Shown: one piece after another, positions 27,846-37,813 of the stretch
Numbering within the stretch: position 1 is the stretch's first letter
Layout: every line of letters starts with the position of its first letter
DNA from: Bacteroidota bacterium
GTDB taxonomy: Bacteria; Bacteroidota; Bacteroidia; Flavobacteriales_D; Crocinitomicaceae
DNA length: 64,000 nucleotides
Direction of reading: 5' to 3'
Assembly: GCA_024280155.1 (NCBI GenBank)
Contig: JAJRQQ010000028.1
Coordinates: 62,001 to 126,000 of the forward strand
Program-made: the position numbers and the translations under genes
Notes under the pieces: model-generated
What the model was told of the DNA's origin: nothing
Database searches by the model: none
The model's input: only the letters and a program-made list of their open reading frames with translations

Positions 27846-28767
27846 ATTTCATTTTAAAGGGCAAACGAAAGAATACAATGGAAAAGTTCGCGATGTTTAC
27901 ACATTGGATAACGGACTTCTCGTTATGGTGGCATCGGATAGAATTTCTGCTTTCGATCATGTTCTTCCGAAAGGAATACCATTCAAAGGGCAAGTATTGA
28001 ATCAAGTTGCAACGATGTTTTTAAAAGCAACTGAGGATATTGTTCCGAATTGGTTAGTTGCAACACCAGACCCATCTGTTGCTGTTGGAATTGCTTGTGA
28101 GCCAATTCGTGTAGAAATGGTCATCCGTGGGTATATGTCAGGTCATGCAGCTCGTGAATATAAAGCAGGAAAGAGAATTCTTTGTGGTGTTGAAATGCCC
28201 GAAGGAATGAAAGAAAATGATAAATTTCCAGAACCAATTATTACTCCTGCAACAAAAGCAGAAGAAGGTCATGATGAGGATATTTCTCGAGAAGAAATTA
28301 TCAAGCAAGGAATTGTTCCTGAAGATATTTATATCCAATTGGAAGAATATACTCGAGCTCTTTTTCAACGTGGAACAGAAATGGCAGCTAAGCAAGGGTT
28401 AATTCTTGTCGATACAAAGTATGAATTCGGAATGAAAGATGGAAAAGTGATTTTGATTGACGAAATTCATACACCAGATTCTTCAAGGTATTTTTACAAA
28501 GAAGGGTACGAGGAAAGACAAGCAAACGGAGAACAACAAAAACAATTGTCGAAAGAATTTGTACGTCAATGGCTCATAGAAAATGGTTTCCAAGGGTTGG
28601 AAGGTCAAAAAATGCCTGAAATGCCAGATGATTTTGTAAAAGTTGTTTCTGATAGATATATTGAGCTTTATGAAATTATTTCTGGAAATAAGTTTCAAAA
28701 ATCAGATACGAGTGATATCACAAACAGAATTCAAACAAATGTGGATGCTTATTTAAAGACAATTTAA
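27820..28767 (+). CDS. purC: Phosphoribosylaminoimidazole-succinocarboxamide synthase (SAICAR synthase)
   Basis: Ligates aspartate to CAIR in step 7 of de novo purine synthesis. The start [27 protein letters not shown] contains the nucleotide-binding GKVRDVY region. [20 protein letters not shown] and [14 protein letters not shown] are SAICAR synthase signatures. I begin at ATG 27820, 20 codons into the ORF track, because the upstream residues are a Lys-rich shadow of the phoH tail. Length 315 fits the Bacteroidota/eukaryote-like long form. It overlaps phoH by 26 bases, so the two are likely co-transcribed; a terminator follows. Confidence 0.94.
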   Translation: MSQAIIESKFHFKGQTKEYNGKVRDVYTLDNGLLVMVASDRISAFDHVLPKGIPFKGQVLNQVATMFLKATEDIVPNWLVATPDPSVAVGIACEPIRVEMVIRGYMSGHAAREYKAGKRILCGVEMPEGMKENDKFPEPIITPATKAEEGHDEDISREEIIKQGIVPEDIYIQLEEYTRALFQRGTEMAAKQGLILVDTKYEFGMKDGKVILIDEIHTPDSSRYFYKEGYEERQANGEQQKQLSKEFVRQWLIENGFQGLEGQKMPEMPDDFVKVVSDRYIELYEIISGNKFQKSDTSDITNRIQTNVDAYLKTI

Positions 28768-28789
28768 AAAGATTAAAGTATTGAATAAC

Positions 28790-28827
28790 AAAAAAACCGT
28801 AGCCATTTTAAGGTTACGGTTTTTTTA
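28790..28827 (+). terminator. Terminator after purC
   Basis: AAAAAACCGTAGCC and GGTTACGGTTTTTT form a stem around ATTTTAA with a strong T tract. It begins 23 bases after the purC stop. Confidence 0.85.
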
Positions 28828-28903
28828 TGCTTTTATTTAGCCTGAGTTAGGAGTAACGTTAAATGTGAAAAGTAGCTTTAATGCTTTTTACATAGCAGTT
28901 TTT

Positions 28904-30820
28904 TTATTTTATTATTATTTTAACCGTTTTATTAATTTTAACAAAGTGTATGAAATAAATCCCTGAGGAATAGTTTAGTAAATCTATTGTAATGCTGTTC
29001 TCATTTGATTCAGCAGTCTTAATAACTTTTCCGTTTATGTCTGTTATTTTTATTTTTCCAATACTTTGTTTGCTTTTAATCTCAAAAATCCCATTTGTTG
29101 GATTAGGAAAAATGAGCAAATTTAATTCTTTTGAAAACTCACTTACACTTAAAATTTCTGGAATTTCAAATTGAAATAATTGCACAGAATTTGGCTGCAT
29201 AGAAAACACAACCTGTCCATTATTTAAACTTACTAAAGTAAAATCTAATGCTTGGTTATTAGTAATTTCTAATATTGCATTGGATTGCGTATATCCCTGA
29301 AATAGTAAAGAATCGTATTTAAATTGTAGATTATTGTTGGTTGAATCAATTTTATAGTTTTTCCCTAAATGAATACCGATAATTCCATTTACATTTAAGT
29401 TAAATATTCTATTATTAGTCTGTAGACTATCATAATGGCTGAATACAGGAATTGAATTATTAATTGCAATATTAATTGGATTAGTACTTGGAATAGTGAT
29501 TAGTCCTTTATATATCGAGTCTAAATAACTAAGACTATTAGTGAAGATATCAATATAACCAATGCTATCTATTTGGTTTGCATTTAAATGACCTTCAAAA
29601 AGAGTGTGATTAAACGCTGCTATAAATGCAGGTGGAATATAATTTGAGATAAGAATATTTAAAGTGTCATTAGAAACAGAAGTTATAATATCAGTAGGAG
29701 CATTGGATGTATTTTTAATTTTAGCACCTGCTATTTTATCTGATAATAATAAAGCGTTATAAGCAGGTTTATGAATGCTTCCGTAGGTGAGCAATCCATA
29801 ATCGGCATGGAATTCAGTTGTTGACATATTAAAGTCTTGCCAAGCAGCAACCATATTATTATTAATAGGTGTTTTAGCCATTTCAATTTGACTTTTAATG
29901 AAGAATGCTTTTTGAAGCGGAGTATCTCTTACAGCTGAAGGAGTATTCCATTCACTCACCATTAATTCAGGAGCAGTTAAACTAAAACTTGTATATTTTT
30001 GATTTATATAATCAATTGCATTTTGATTTGTTTGATGAACAATATTAAAGTTATGCCAAGAGATAAAATCTAAGGGTCTGTTCCAAGTATAGGTAGAGTC
30101 AATTAATTGACCTATTAAAGATGAATCTGCAATTTGATTTGTTAAATACCCATACGGAGGTTCGTAATTAAGTCCTTTCCCCCAGTGATTAGTTGCTGGT
30201 CCACCAACTGGGATGTTTATATCCACAGATTTTATGGCATCATATGTGTTTTTAAAAAGTTCAAAATATTCACCCTCAGTTCCTGACCAAGAACCTAAGT
30301 CCGGTTCATTCCATATTTCAAAATATGCATTAGAAATACCATATGTGTTAACAATTCTATCAACAACAGTGTTTACCATATTATTCCAGTCAAACCAACT
30401 TGTCGGTGGTTTAGTATTTAAGACATACCAACCAGGAGTTGAAGCAGGGGAGCCGTCAGAAGAGCTACTTAACCAAGCAGGCATTTTTTCGAAAATAAAT
30501 AATAATTTATCTGTTTTATTTGAAAGGTCTTGTAGAATACTACTAATATTATCTAAATATGCAATACAGTCATTTAAATTGGTCGAGTTATTCAATGCTC
30601 CTTCAATAATATTTAAGCGAATTGAATTTTGATGAATACCATTGTTTAAAAAATCAGCTTGAGCTTCATTTGTTTTGGGTACATAAAACACTCCTTGTTC
30701 ATATTTTGAACCAATATTTGACGTAACAGAATCCAAATAAATATCTAGATTTGTTTGACCATCTGAGGAGTAGGATGTTCCCAGAATTAATAATAGTATA
30801 AATTTTTCTTTCAAGTTCAT
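28904..30820 (-). CDS. GH39-like glycoside hydrolase with T9SS type A sorting domain
   Basis: A predicted secreted retaining beta-glycosidase (beta-xylosidase-type clan A barrel). After a signal peptide (about 21 residues), the TIM barrel shows the acid/base glutamate in FEIWNEPD (Glu172) and the nucleophile candidate in MVSEWNTP (Glu290), both typical of GH39/clan A. From about residue 400 a beta-rich accessory region follows. The last 75 residues (LLIFPNPTNGIFEI to the end) are the Por/T9SS type A C-terminal sorting signal, so the protein should cross the outer membrane and be released or attached at the surface. It is Asn/Ile-rich and AT-rich compared with its neighbours. No SusC/SusD or other polysaccharide-utilisation genes are adjacent. 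Substrate is unknown. Confidence 0.85.
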   Translation of the reverse strand: MNLKEKFILLLILGTSYSSDGQTNLDIYLDSVTSNIGSKYEQGVFYVPKTNEAQADFLNNGIHQNSIRLNIIEGALNNSTNLNDCIAYLDNISSILQDLSNKTDKLLFIFEKMPAWLSSSSDGSPASTPGWYVLNTKPPTSWFDWNNMVNTVVDRIVNTYGISNAYFEIWNEPDLGSWSGTEGEYFELFKNTYDAIKSVDINIPVGGPATNHWGKGLNYEPPYGYLTNQIADSSLIGQLIDSTYTWNRPLDFISWHNFNIVHQTNQNAIDYINQKYTSFSLTAPELMVSEWNTPSAVRDTPLQKAFFIKSQIEMAKTPINNNMVAAWQDFNMSTTEFHADYGLLTYGSIHKPAYNALLLSDKIAGAKIKNTSNAPTDIITSVSNDTLNILISNYIPPAFIAAFNHTLFEGHLNANQIDSIGYIDIFTNSLSYLDSIYKGLITIPSTNPINIAINNSIPVFSHYDSLQTNNRIFNLNVNGIIGIHLGKNYKIDSTNNNLQFKYDSLLFQGYTQSNAILEITNNQALDFTLVSLNNGQVVFSMQPNSVQLFQFEIPEILSVSEFSKELNLLIFPNPTNGIFEIKSKQSIGKIKITDINGKVIKTAESNENSITIDLLNYSSGIYFIHFVKINKTVKIIIK

Positions 30821-30863
30821 ATTTTACAGAATTACTGCTAACAACTTGATATAAGCATATTAA

Positions 30864-33737
30864 TTAACCAATTTTATCCGCCTGCTCTCTTGCCTTATTC
30901 ATTACGTCATCTGCACGTTTTTTTCCTTCTGCTTCTACTTTTTTAGCATTTTTATCTGCTTCTTGGCGAATTTTCTTCGCACCTTCTTCAGCTAATCTTT
31001 TCTTAATTGGGTTTGAACCAGCTTGCTTGATTAAATCAGCAGCTTGCTTATCGCCTTCAGCGCGAATAGCATCTCCAGCTTTTTTTGCCTCTGCAACAAT
31101 TTTATCAGCTTCTTTTTGAGCGTCGGCTAATATTTTTTGTTTTTGTTTTTCAATTTCTTCTTTGGCATTGTCGATTTGATCATTAACAACATTGGTAATT
31201 GAATCCTTAACCGTCTCAATTAATTGTTCCTTGATGTTACCCGTCGCTTTCATGATTGATTCTTTAAAGTCTGTTGTGATTTTTGGATTAGTCACATCCC
31301 CAACCATCTTCACTTTCACGGGGATAAAATCAGGCAATCCACCAATGTTTAAATTAGGTACAGCAGAATTTAATTTACTCATCGCTGCTTCAACTTCTTT
31401 AATCATTCCAGCAGGGATTTCACTTTTTGGAACCATCATATTCATAGAATAATCCATTTTTTGGTCTAAAGTAGTGTAACCCGAAACTTTCGAATTGATT
31501 TTTCCCATTTTAAAGTCAAATGGAGTAGTGGTGAGTTTTCCATCTTCTACTTTAAACTTTGTTTTGAAATTCTTCAAGGTTTGTGATGAAAGGTCCTTTA
31601 ATTTAGTTACACCTTCAACCTTTTTAAGTATCTCAACATCTGTGATTGATAAACTTTTTGATGAAATGTCTCCAACACTTTCTAATGTAGATAAGATTGG
31701 TTCGAAACCAGGCGTTAAGAATGTGGACATGTCAAAAGATGAACTGATTTTTCCTCGTGCATATTTAGTTATTGGAGCTAATTTTTCCACAGTAATGAAA
31801 TTAACGGCCAATTCATGAATGTCAACATTTTTCAATGTGTATCCGAAATCCATTTTTGGTTTAGTATGGTTTTGTGTGTTGTAATTACCATTAAGTCCAA
31901 TTTTACCGCCCATTGCATCCATCGTTAAGTTATCTAATGTAGCAATTTCGTCTTTCAATTTAATACCACCATTGATGTTTTTAATATTCATTCCATCGTA
32001 TTTCACCTCATTGATCTGTGTTCGTAGATTGAAATCAATATTGCCAGGGATAAGGACGGGTTCTTCATCTCCAGAAGTTGTTTCTGCACTTTTTTCCGTG
32101 TTTTCAGAAGTAGTTGTTTCTTCCGAAGCAGGCATTAATTCATCCAAATCCATGTAGTTACTTTTGAAAGTAAAATCACCTTTCAATGTTTCATCGCGCA
32201 TTGCATAACCAAGGTAATTGTCGATTGTACCGTTCATTGCAAAATCAGATTTCCCCATTGTTGCTTTGAGTTCATTCATCTCTAAATTTTTAGGTGAGAA
32301 TGTGAATTTCATGCGTTCAATATCAACATCACTTGGTAAATCGGGTGACTTGTAATTCATTTCAGAAAGAATCAATTCTCCTTCTGCTTTGAATTTCTCA
32401 AAATCACTTTTTTCTAAATCACTCATACGACCTTTGATTGAAACGTCTGCATCGAGAATTCCTGAATACTCTTCTCCCTCTGCCATTGGAACAAAATCTT
32501 TTAGCGTAGCTAAGTTTAAATTAGCCAATACTGACGCGTCAAGATTTGGGTCACTCATAACATTGCTCATAAATAATTTTGCATCGATGCTATTCTTCGA
32601 AAGGTTTGCGTGAAATTTCTTCACTTCAACAGTCATTTTATCTAAATTAGAACCGCCAGGAAATTTAGAACCTGCATCCAATTGAATATTAGAAATTTTA
32701 CCCGGCAAATCAGGGTAACGAATCGAAGCATTTGAAATTTTCATACCTGCATCCCAAGAAGGTAAATTAACATCATCAATTTTCCCTTTCGTACTTGCGT
32801 TTATCGCTAAACTACCCGAAGTAACCATGCTTTCGTAACCTGATTGATAGAAAGTTGGAATCAATGAAAGTATATCTTTGAAAGTAGTTTTAGATGTATT
32901 CAACTTCATATCAATGTTATCATAACCATCCAACATTTCATAGAAACCATCAATAGAAAGTGTTAAAGCATTCAAACGAATTTCATTTTCTTGTAAAGTG
33001 AATTTCGACTCATTCTCTTTAAATTCCATCAATAAATTAATGATGAGGTTGGTGTTGACTTTATCTAAATAAGAAATTCCATCCATTTCGTAGGTCAGCT
33101 CATCCATTGAAGTGGTTGTTTTAAAATCAATTACATCTGCAGTTAAATCTCCTTTTCCTGTATGATTTAAGTTTTTGATATTCGCATACAATCCTCCGGG
33201 TTCATCATCGTAATTAATCATTCCTCCTGTGATACTGTATTCTTTCAATGAAAGTTTGAAATTGGATTCTTCAGCAACTTCAGGGTTTTCTTCTGCAATT
33301 TCTTCTTCTGATTTGGTAATGTCGTAATTGGCTGTACCGTCTTGTAAAACTCGGACATCGAAATTAGGATCGACAATATGTATTGCTTCAATCTCAATTT
33401 GGTCTCCTCCGACCACGCTCCAGAAATCAACCTTTGCTTGTAGTTGACCTATTTCTGCTAAAGTTACATCTTTAAATTGGTCAATTCCTTGCACTTTAAC
33501 CCCGTCTAACTCTACGGTCATATTTGGGAAAGTACTGAAGAAAGTTAAGTCGAAATCTTCCAAACTCAGTGTTGCATTTAATGTTGCATTTGCTTCTTCG
33601 ATAAACATCTCCTTGATTTCATCTTTGAAGAAGTAAGGAATTAAAATCAATGCTAAAACAATTAAAAGAACAGTGATTCCTGACCATTTTAAAATTTTCT
33701 TAGGTATTCTTACTGCTTTTTTTGCGATGTTACTCAT
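30864..33737 (-). CDS. AsmA-family protein with C-terminal coiled-coil tail
   Basis: A large envelope protein of the AsmA/TamB-like superfamily, thought to shape outer-membrane lipid or protein content. There is an N-terminal inner-membrane anchor (residues 18-38) followed by the AsmA start (FFSTFPNMTVELDGVKVQG). A long periplasmic beta-rich body contains repeated DG/DV strands and an acidic Ser/Thr/Glu linker near residue 540. The C-terminal AsmA region (about 600-830) follows. The last 110 residues are a highly charged Ala/Lys/Glu heptad-rich helix (KEADKIVAEAKKAGDAIRAE), forming a predicted coiled coil. At 957 residues it is within the Bacteroidota range. It is monocistronic, divergent from ccsBA. 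Confidence 0.85.
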   Translation of the reverse strand: MSNIAKKAVRIPKKILKWSGITVLLIVLALILIPYFFKDEIKEMFIEEANATLNATLSLEDFDLTFFSTFPNMTVELDGVKVQGIDQFKDVTLAEIGQLQAKVDFWSVVGGDQIEIEAIHIVDPNFDVRVLQDGTANYDITKSEEEIAEENPEVAEESNFKLSLKEYSITGGMINYDDEPGGLYANIKNLNHTGKGDLTADVIDFKTTTSMDELTYEMDGISYLDKVNTNLIINLLMEFKENESKFTLQENEIRLNALTLSIDGFYEMLDGYDNIDMKLNTSKTTFKDILSLIPTFYQSGYESMVTSGSLAINASTKGKIDDVNLPSWDAGMKISNASIRYPDLPGKISNIQLDAGSKFPGGSNLDKMTVEVKKFHANLSKNSIDAKLFMSNVMSDPNLDASVLANLNLATLKDFVPMAEGEEYSGILDADVSIKGRMSDLEKSDFEKFKAEGELILSEMNYKSPDLPSDVDIERMKFTFSPKNLEMNELKATMGKSDFAMNGTIDNYLGYAMRDETLKGDFTFKSNYMDLDELMPASEETTTSENTEKSAETTSGDEEPVLIPGNIDFNLRTQINEVKYDGMNIKNINGGIKLKDEIATLDNLTMDAMGGKIGLNGNYNTQNHTKPKMDFGYTLKNVDIHELAVNFITVEKLAPITKYARGKISSSFDMSTFLTPGFEPILSTLESVGDISSKSLSITDVEILKKVEGVTKLKDLSSQTLKNFKTKFKVEDGKLTTTPFDFKMGKINSKVSGYTTLDQKMDYSMNMMVPKSEIPAGMIKEVEAAMSKLNSAVPNLNIGGLPDFIPVKVKMVGDVTNPKITTDFKESIMKATGNIKEQLIETVKDSITNVVNDQIDNAKEEIEKQKQKILADAQKEADKIVAEAKKAGDAIRAEGDKQAADLIKQAGSNPIKKRLAEEGAKKIRQEADKNAKKVEAEGKKRADDVMNKAREQADKIG

Positions 33738-33760
33738 TTCTTTGGGTATTAATTGAAGTT

Positions 33761-33768
33761 CAAATATA
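33761..33768 (-). promoter_or_regulatory. -7 box of the AsmA gene
   Basis: On the minus strand TATATTTG fits TAnnTTTG, 23 bases before the AsmA-family start codon. Confidence 0.5.
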
Positions 33769-33841
33769 CAATTCTTAATTCTTAAATATCATTTTTTTAT
33801 TCTGAATTCTCTTTTCATTATTTAAAATCATTATAAACTGT

Positions 33842-33849
33842 TATCTTTG
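33842..33849 (+). promoter_or_regulatory. -7 box of the ccsBA operon
   Basis: TATCTTTG fits TAnnTTTG and lies 19 bases before the ATG at 33869. Confidence 0.55.
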
Positions 33850-33868
33850 CTCGAATTAATTAATAAAT

Positions 33869-36800
33869 ATGGAAAATTTCTCTCGTGCTTTTTTTTCTAT
33901 GAAAATGATGACCGTAGGGTTATTTATTTTTTTAGCTGCTATTGCTACGGCAACTTTTGTTGAGTCAGCTTATGATATCGATACTGCACGGTCACTTGTT
34001 TACAATGCCTTATGGTTTGAGTTGCTGTTGTTTTATCTCGGAATCAACCTAATCGTAAATATTTTTCGATATAAAATGTGGCAGAAAGAGAAGATTGCAA
34101 TGTTTCTTTTTCATTTGTCGTTTATTGTTATTCTCATTGGAGCAGGTGTAACAAGATATTTTTCTTTTGAGGGAATTATGCCTATTCGCGAAGGAGAAAC
34201 AGTGGATTACATCTATTCTTCGAATGCCAATTTATGGTATAAACTCAATGATGGTAAACTTCAATACACCTACCACGAACCTCGATTGATGGCAACACAT
34301 TCTTGGGTAAATAATTATTTCTCTCACGATGTAGAATTTCCAAATCATAAAACACCCATTACGATAGAGTATGTGAATTACCAAAAAGGAATGATTGATT
34401 CTCTAGTAACGCACGATTCTATCCAGAGTTCTGCCATTGAAATTGTTTCTGGTGGAATGAATTCTACGTTCGTATCAAAAGGTGATTTCATGATGCTTGG
34501 AGAAGTTGCTCTTTCTTTTGATAAAGAAGATGCAATGCCAGGTATTCAAGTATTTGAAGAGGAAAAAGGTGTGTATATTCAATCGGCATTGCCAATGCGA
34601 TATTTGCCCATGACGCAAATGATTGAGGCAAGAAAGAATGGTTTTGATGTTGCAGATTCAATGTACACAGATGTTGCAGCAAATGAGAAAGTACTTTTCT
34701 TAACTTCTACCTTATATCAAGTTGGCGACCAACAATTTGTGTTTAAAGGATTGAAAGAACATACGAAAATGATGTTAATTCCTTCAGGGAAAAGAAAAAT
34801 GGGAAAAACTATTCTGACCGTGAAAATAACCGATGGAAATCAATCGAGGTTAGTACAAATGGAAGGTGGACAAGGTGTGATACCAGAACATGTTGTTTTT
34901 AATTTTCAAGGCTTGACGTATGAAATGGAATATGGCGCAATGAAAATTCCTTTACCTTTTGCAATTCGATGTAATGATTTTACTCTAGACAAATATCCTG
35001 GTTCCATGGTGGCATCTTCGTTTGAAAGTGAAGTAACATTGATTGATGATAAAAATAATTATACGCGTGACCAACGAATTTTTATGAATAATGTGATGGA
35101 TTACGGTGGATATCGCTTTTTTCAATCGAGTTACGACCAAGATGAAAAAGGGACAATTTTAAGCGTAAACCACGATTGGTGGGGGACAAACATTACTTAT
35201 CTAGGTTATTTAATGATGACAATTGGTATGATAATGACACTTTTTGCACCTGTTGGCCGTTCGAGAGAATTGATGAATAAATTGAAAAAATCTAAACTAA
35301 AACGGAAAGAATTATTAGGTGTATTTGTAGGAATGTTATTCCTTTCATCTTTTGGTTATGCTCAAGAAGAATCTCATGAAGGACATAATCATGCTACGCA
35401 TAAAGAAGCTGTTCACCGAATTATTTCTGAAGAAGAATCGGAAAAATTGTCCTATTTGATGGTGCAAGATTTTCAAGGTCGTGTAATTCCTTTTCACACA
35501 TTGTCCGACCAGTTACTGCGTAAAGTTCACCGTAGTAAAACTTTTACAGATGGGGATACTTCATACAATGCTGTGCAAATAATACTGAGCATGCACATGT
35601 ACCCTGATTATTGGTCAGATTTAGAGATGATTTATGTTTCCTCAAAATCGAATCTTCGAGATAAGTTAGGAGTGAAAGGAAAATACATTGCCTACAATGA
35701 TTTGGTTGATGAACATGGAGATTTTATTCTTCTTTCTGATTACCAAGCAGCTCACCAACGCGTTGAAATGAAAAGAGGAGAGTACGATAAGAAACTTATT
35801 AAATTAGTAGAACGTTTTCAAGTCGTACAATCAATTTTTCAGTGGAGGTACATGCAAATTGTTCCTGCAAGAAACGATGCTTCGCAAAAATGGTACGTTC
35901 CTTTAAGTCGTGCTGTAATGGAAAAAGATTCTGTGGCAAGTCGTTTGGCAATTAGTTACATTGCAAATGTTGATGCAGGAGCCGAATCAGGAGATTATAC
36001 GAAAGCAGATCAATCATTGAAAGAATTAATTGCATACCAGCGTGAAGTGAGTGCAGATTTTGTTCCTTCTGAAAATAAGATTGAAAAAGAGATCAATTAC
36101 AATAAAATGCATGTTTTTGAAAGTAGTTACAGAAGTTATCTGCTACTTGGTTTCCTGATGTTGATTGTTTTCTTCATTAAGATTTTCAAAAAACCAACCT
36201 TAAAAGCGGAGAAAGTTTTTTCAACCTTGACAAAGATTCTAACAGGTTTAACGGTAATTATTTTTATTTATCACGGTTACGGAATCTACATGCGTATGAT
36301 TATTTCTGGTCATGCGCCTTGGAGTAATGGTTATGAGGCAATGATTTTCATCGCTTGGATTTTGATGTTGTTTGGATTACTATTCTCTCCAAAGAATGCT
36401 GTAATTCTCGCTGGAGCTGCTATTTTGGCTGCACTTATGATTTTTGTAACGGAGTTGAATTTAATGGACCCTGAAATTACACCATTACAACCTGTGTTGA
36501 AATCTTATTGGTTGATGATTCACGTAGCCATAATTACAGGAAGTTATGCACCTCTTGGAATTTCGTTTATTCTCGGTTTCTTAAACCTCTGGTTGTATAT
36601 TTTTAGAAATAAAAAGAATGCAAAATTCATTACACTTAATATTAACGAATTAACGTATGTTTCAGAATTATCCATGACGATTGGTGTATTTATGTTGACC
36701 ATTGGTACTTTTCTTGGAGGAATTTGGGCGAATGAATCCTGGGGTAGATATTGGGGTTGGGACCCGAAAGAAACGTGGGCTTTGGTTGCTGTATTAGTAT

Positions 36801-37081
36801 ATGCATTGATTCTTCACTTGCGTTACATTCCAGGGTTGAAAGGGAAATTCTTATTCAGCACTGTTTCTATGTGGGGATATGTTTCTATCTTATTTACATT
36901 CTTTGGTGTTAATTTCTACTTATCAGGCTTGCATTCGTATGCTCAAGGAGAAGGTTTGCAAAGAATTCCAAATTGGATTTTCATAACGTTTGGAATTTTT
37001 GTACTTTTCACTATCATTGCAGCTATTCGTAATAGTTCATACAAGAAATCGATGGAAAAAGAAATCATGAAAAATGACTGA
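33869..37081 (+). CDS. Fused ResB-CcsA cytochrome c maturation protein (system II)
   Basis: Inner-membrane haem exporter and cytochrome c haem lyase of system II. The N-terminal ResB/CcsB part has three helices (about residues 13-32, 47-66, 75-93) and a large periplasmic domain ending in a fourth helix near 450. A linker region (about 500-750) follows. The C-terminal CcsA part has at least seven helices and the tryptophan-rich haem motif WGRYWGWDPKETWAL. His residues expected to ligand haem are present around the helices before and after this motif. The fusion of ResB and CcsA in one 1070-residue chain is typical of Bacteroidota. The stop overlaps the bshB1 start by 8 bases, so the two share one transcript. 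Confidence 0.92.
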   Translation: MENFSRAFFSMKMMTVGLFIFLAAIATATFVESAYDIDTARSLVYNALWFELLLFYLGINLIVNIFRYKMWQKEKIAMFLFHLSFIVILIGAGVTRYFSFEGIMPIREGETVDYIYSSNANLWYKLNDGKLQYTYHEPRLMATHSWVNNYFSHDVEFPNHKTPITIEYVNYQKGMIDSLVTHDSIQSSAIEIVSGGMNSTFVSKGDFMMLGEVALSFDKEDAMPGIQVFEEEKGVYIQSALPMRYLPMTQMIEARKNGFDVADSMYTDVAANEKVLFLTSTLYQVGDQQFVFKGLKEHTKMMLIPSGKRKMGKTILTVKITDGNQSRLVQMEGGQGVIPEHVVFNFQGLTYEMEYGAMKIPLPFAIRCNDFTLDKYPGSMVASSFESEVTLIDDKNNYTRDQRIFMNNVMDYGGYRFFQSSYDQDEKGTILSVNHDWWGTNITYLGYLMMTIGMIMTLFAPVGRSRELMNKLKKSKLKRKELLGVFVGMLFLSSFGYAQEESHEGHNHATHKEAVHRIISEEESEKLSYLMVQDFQGRVIPFHTLSDQLLRKVHRSKTFTDGDTSYNAVQIILSMHMYPDYWSDLEMIYVSSKSNLRDKLGVKGKYIAYNDLVDEHGDFILLSDYQAAHQRVEMKRGEYDKKLIKLVERFQVVQSIFQWRYMQIVPARNDASQKWYVPLSRAVMEKDSVASRLAISYIANVDAGAESGDYTKADQSLKELIAYQREVSADFVPSENKIEKEINYNKMHVFESSYRSYLLLGFLMLIVFFIKIFKKPTLKAEKVFSTLTKILTGLTVIIFIYHGYGIYMRMIISGHAPWSNGYEAMIFIAWILMLFGLLFSPKNAVILAGAAILAALMIFVTELNLMDPEITPLQPVLKSYWLMIHVAIITGSYAPLGISFILGFLNLWLYIFRNKKNAKFITLNINELTYVSELSMTIGVFMLTIGTFLGGIWANESWGRYWGWDPKETWALVAVLVYALILHLRYIPGLKGKFLFSTVSMWGYVSILFTFFGVNFYLSGLHSYAQGEGLQRIPNWIFITFGIFVLFTIIAAIRNSSYKKSMEKEIMKND

Positions 37082-37796
37082 TAAAGTAGACATTCTCGTT
37101 TTTGCTGCTCATCCTGACGATGCTGAATTGTCGTGTGCAGGAACAATTATGAAACATATTGAGCAAGGTAAGACGGTTGCCATTGTCGATTTAACGCAAG
37201 GTGAATTAGGTTCTCGTGGAACAATTGAAACACGTTATGCAGAGGCAAAGAATGCGAGCGATATCATGGGGATTTCTTTTCGGGAGAATTTAAAAATGAA
37301 AGACGGTTGGTTTGAAATCAATGAAGAGAATAAACGATTAATTATTGAGCAAATTCGGCGTTTCAAACCGGAAATTGTACTTGCAAATGCACTTTCTGAC
37401 CGTCACCCTGATCATGGAAGGGGAGGGCAATTGGTGTCAGAAGCTTGTTTTTTAGCAGGTTTATTGAAAATTGAAACGACATACAATGGTGAAAACCAAA
37501 AACACCATCGACCAAAAGCCGTTTATCATTACATTCAAGATTATTACATTAAACCAGACTTTGTTGTCGATGTAAGCAATTACGTTGAGCGAAAAATAGA
37601 AGCGATTAAGGCGTATAAAACTCAGTTTTTTAATCCAAATTCTACGGCACCTCAAACTCCAATTTCTGGAGAAGATTATTTTGATTTCATCAAAGGTAGA
37701 ATGAAAGAAATGGGCAGACCGGCAGGAATGGAATATGCTGAAGGTTTTACCGTTGAACGTTTTATTGGCGTGGATAATTTATTTGATTTAGTTTAA
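37074..37796 (+). CDS. bshB1: Bacillithiol biosynthesis deacetylase BshB1
   Basis: Zinc-dependent deacetylase of N-acetylglucosaminyl malate, second step of bacillithiol synthesis. The metal/catalytic motif AAHPDDAE lies at residues 11-18, with the second zinc site SDRHPDHGRGG near residue 107. PKAVYHYIQDYYIKPDFVVDVS and AIKAYKTQFF match BshB1 of Firmicutes and Bacteroidota. Length 240. It overlaps ccsBA by 8 bases. BshA and BshC are not in this window. The gene indicates that bacillithiol rather than glutathione is the likely low-molecular-weight thiol. Confidence 0.93.
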   Translation: MTDKVDILVFAAHPDDAELSCAGTIMKHIEQGKTVAIVDLTQGELGSRGTIETRYAEAKNASDIMGISFRENLKMKDGWFEINEENKRLIIEQIRRFKPEIVLANALSDRHPDHGRGGQLVSEACFLAGLLKIETTYNGENQKHHRPKAVYHYIQDYYIKPDFVVDVSNYVERKIEAIKAYKTQFFNPNSTAPQTPISGEDYFDFIKGRMKEMGRPAGMEYAEGFTVERFIGVDNLFDLV

Positions 37797-37813
37797 ACTA
37801 ATCTGTATTTGTG

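Noticed and set aside
30213-30632. 139-residue plus-strand ORF over the GH39 gene
   Set aside because: It overlaps the glycosidase catalytic region whose motifs are convincing on the minus strand; no independent evidence.
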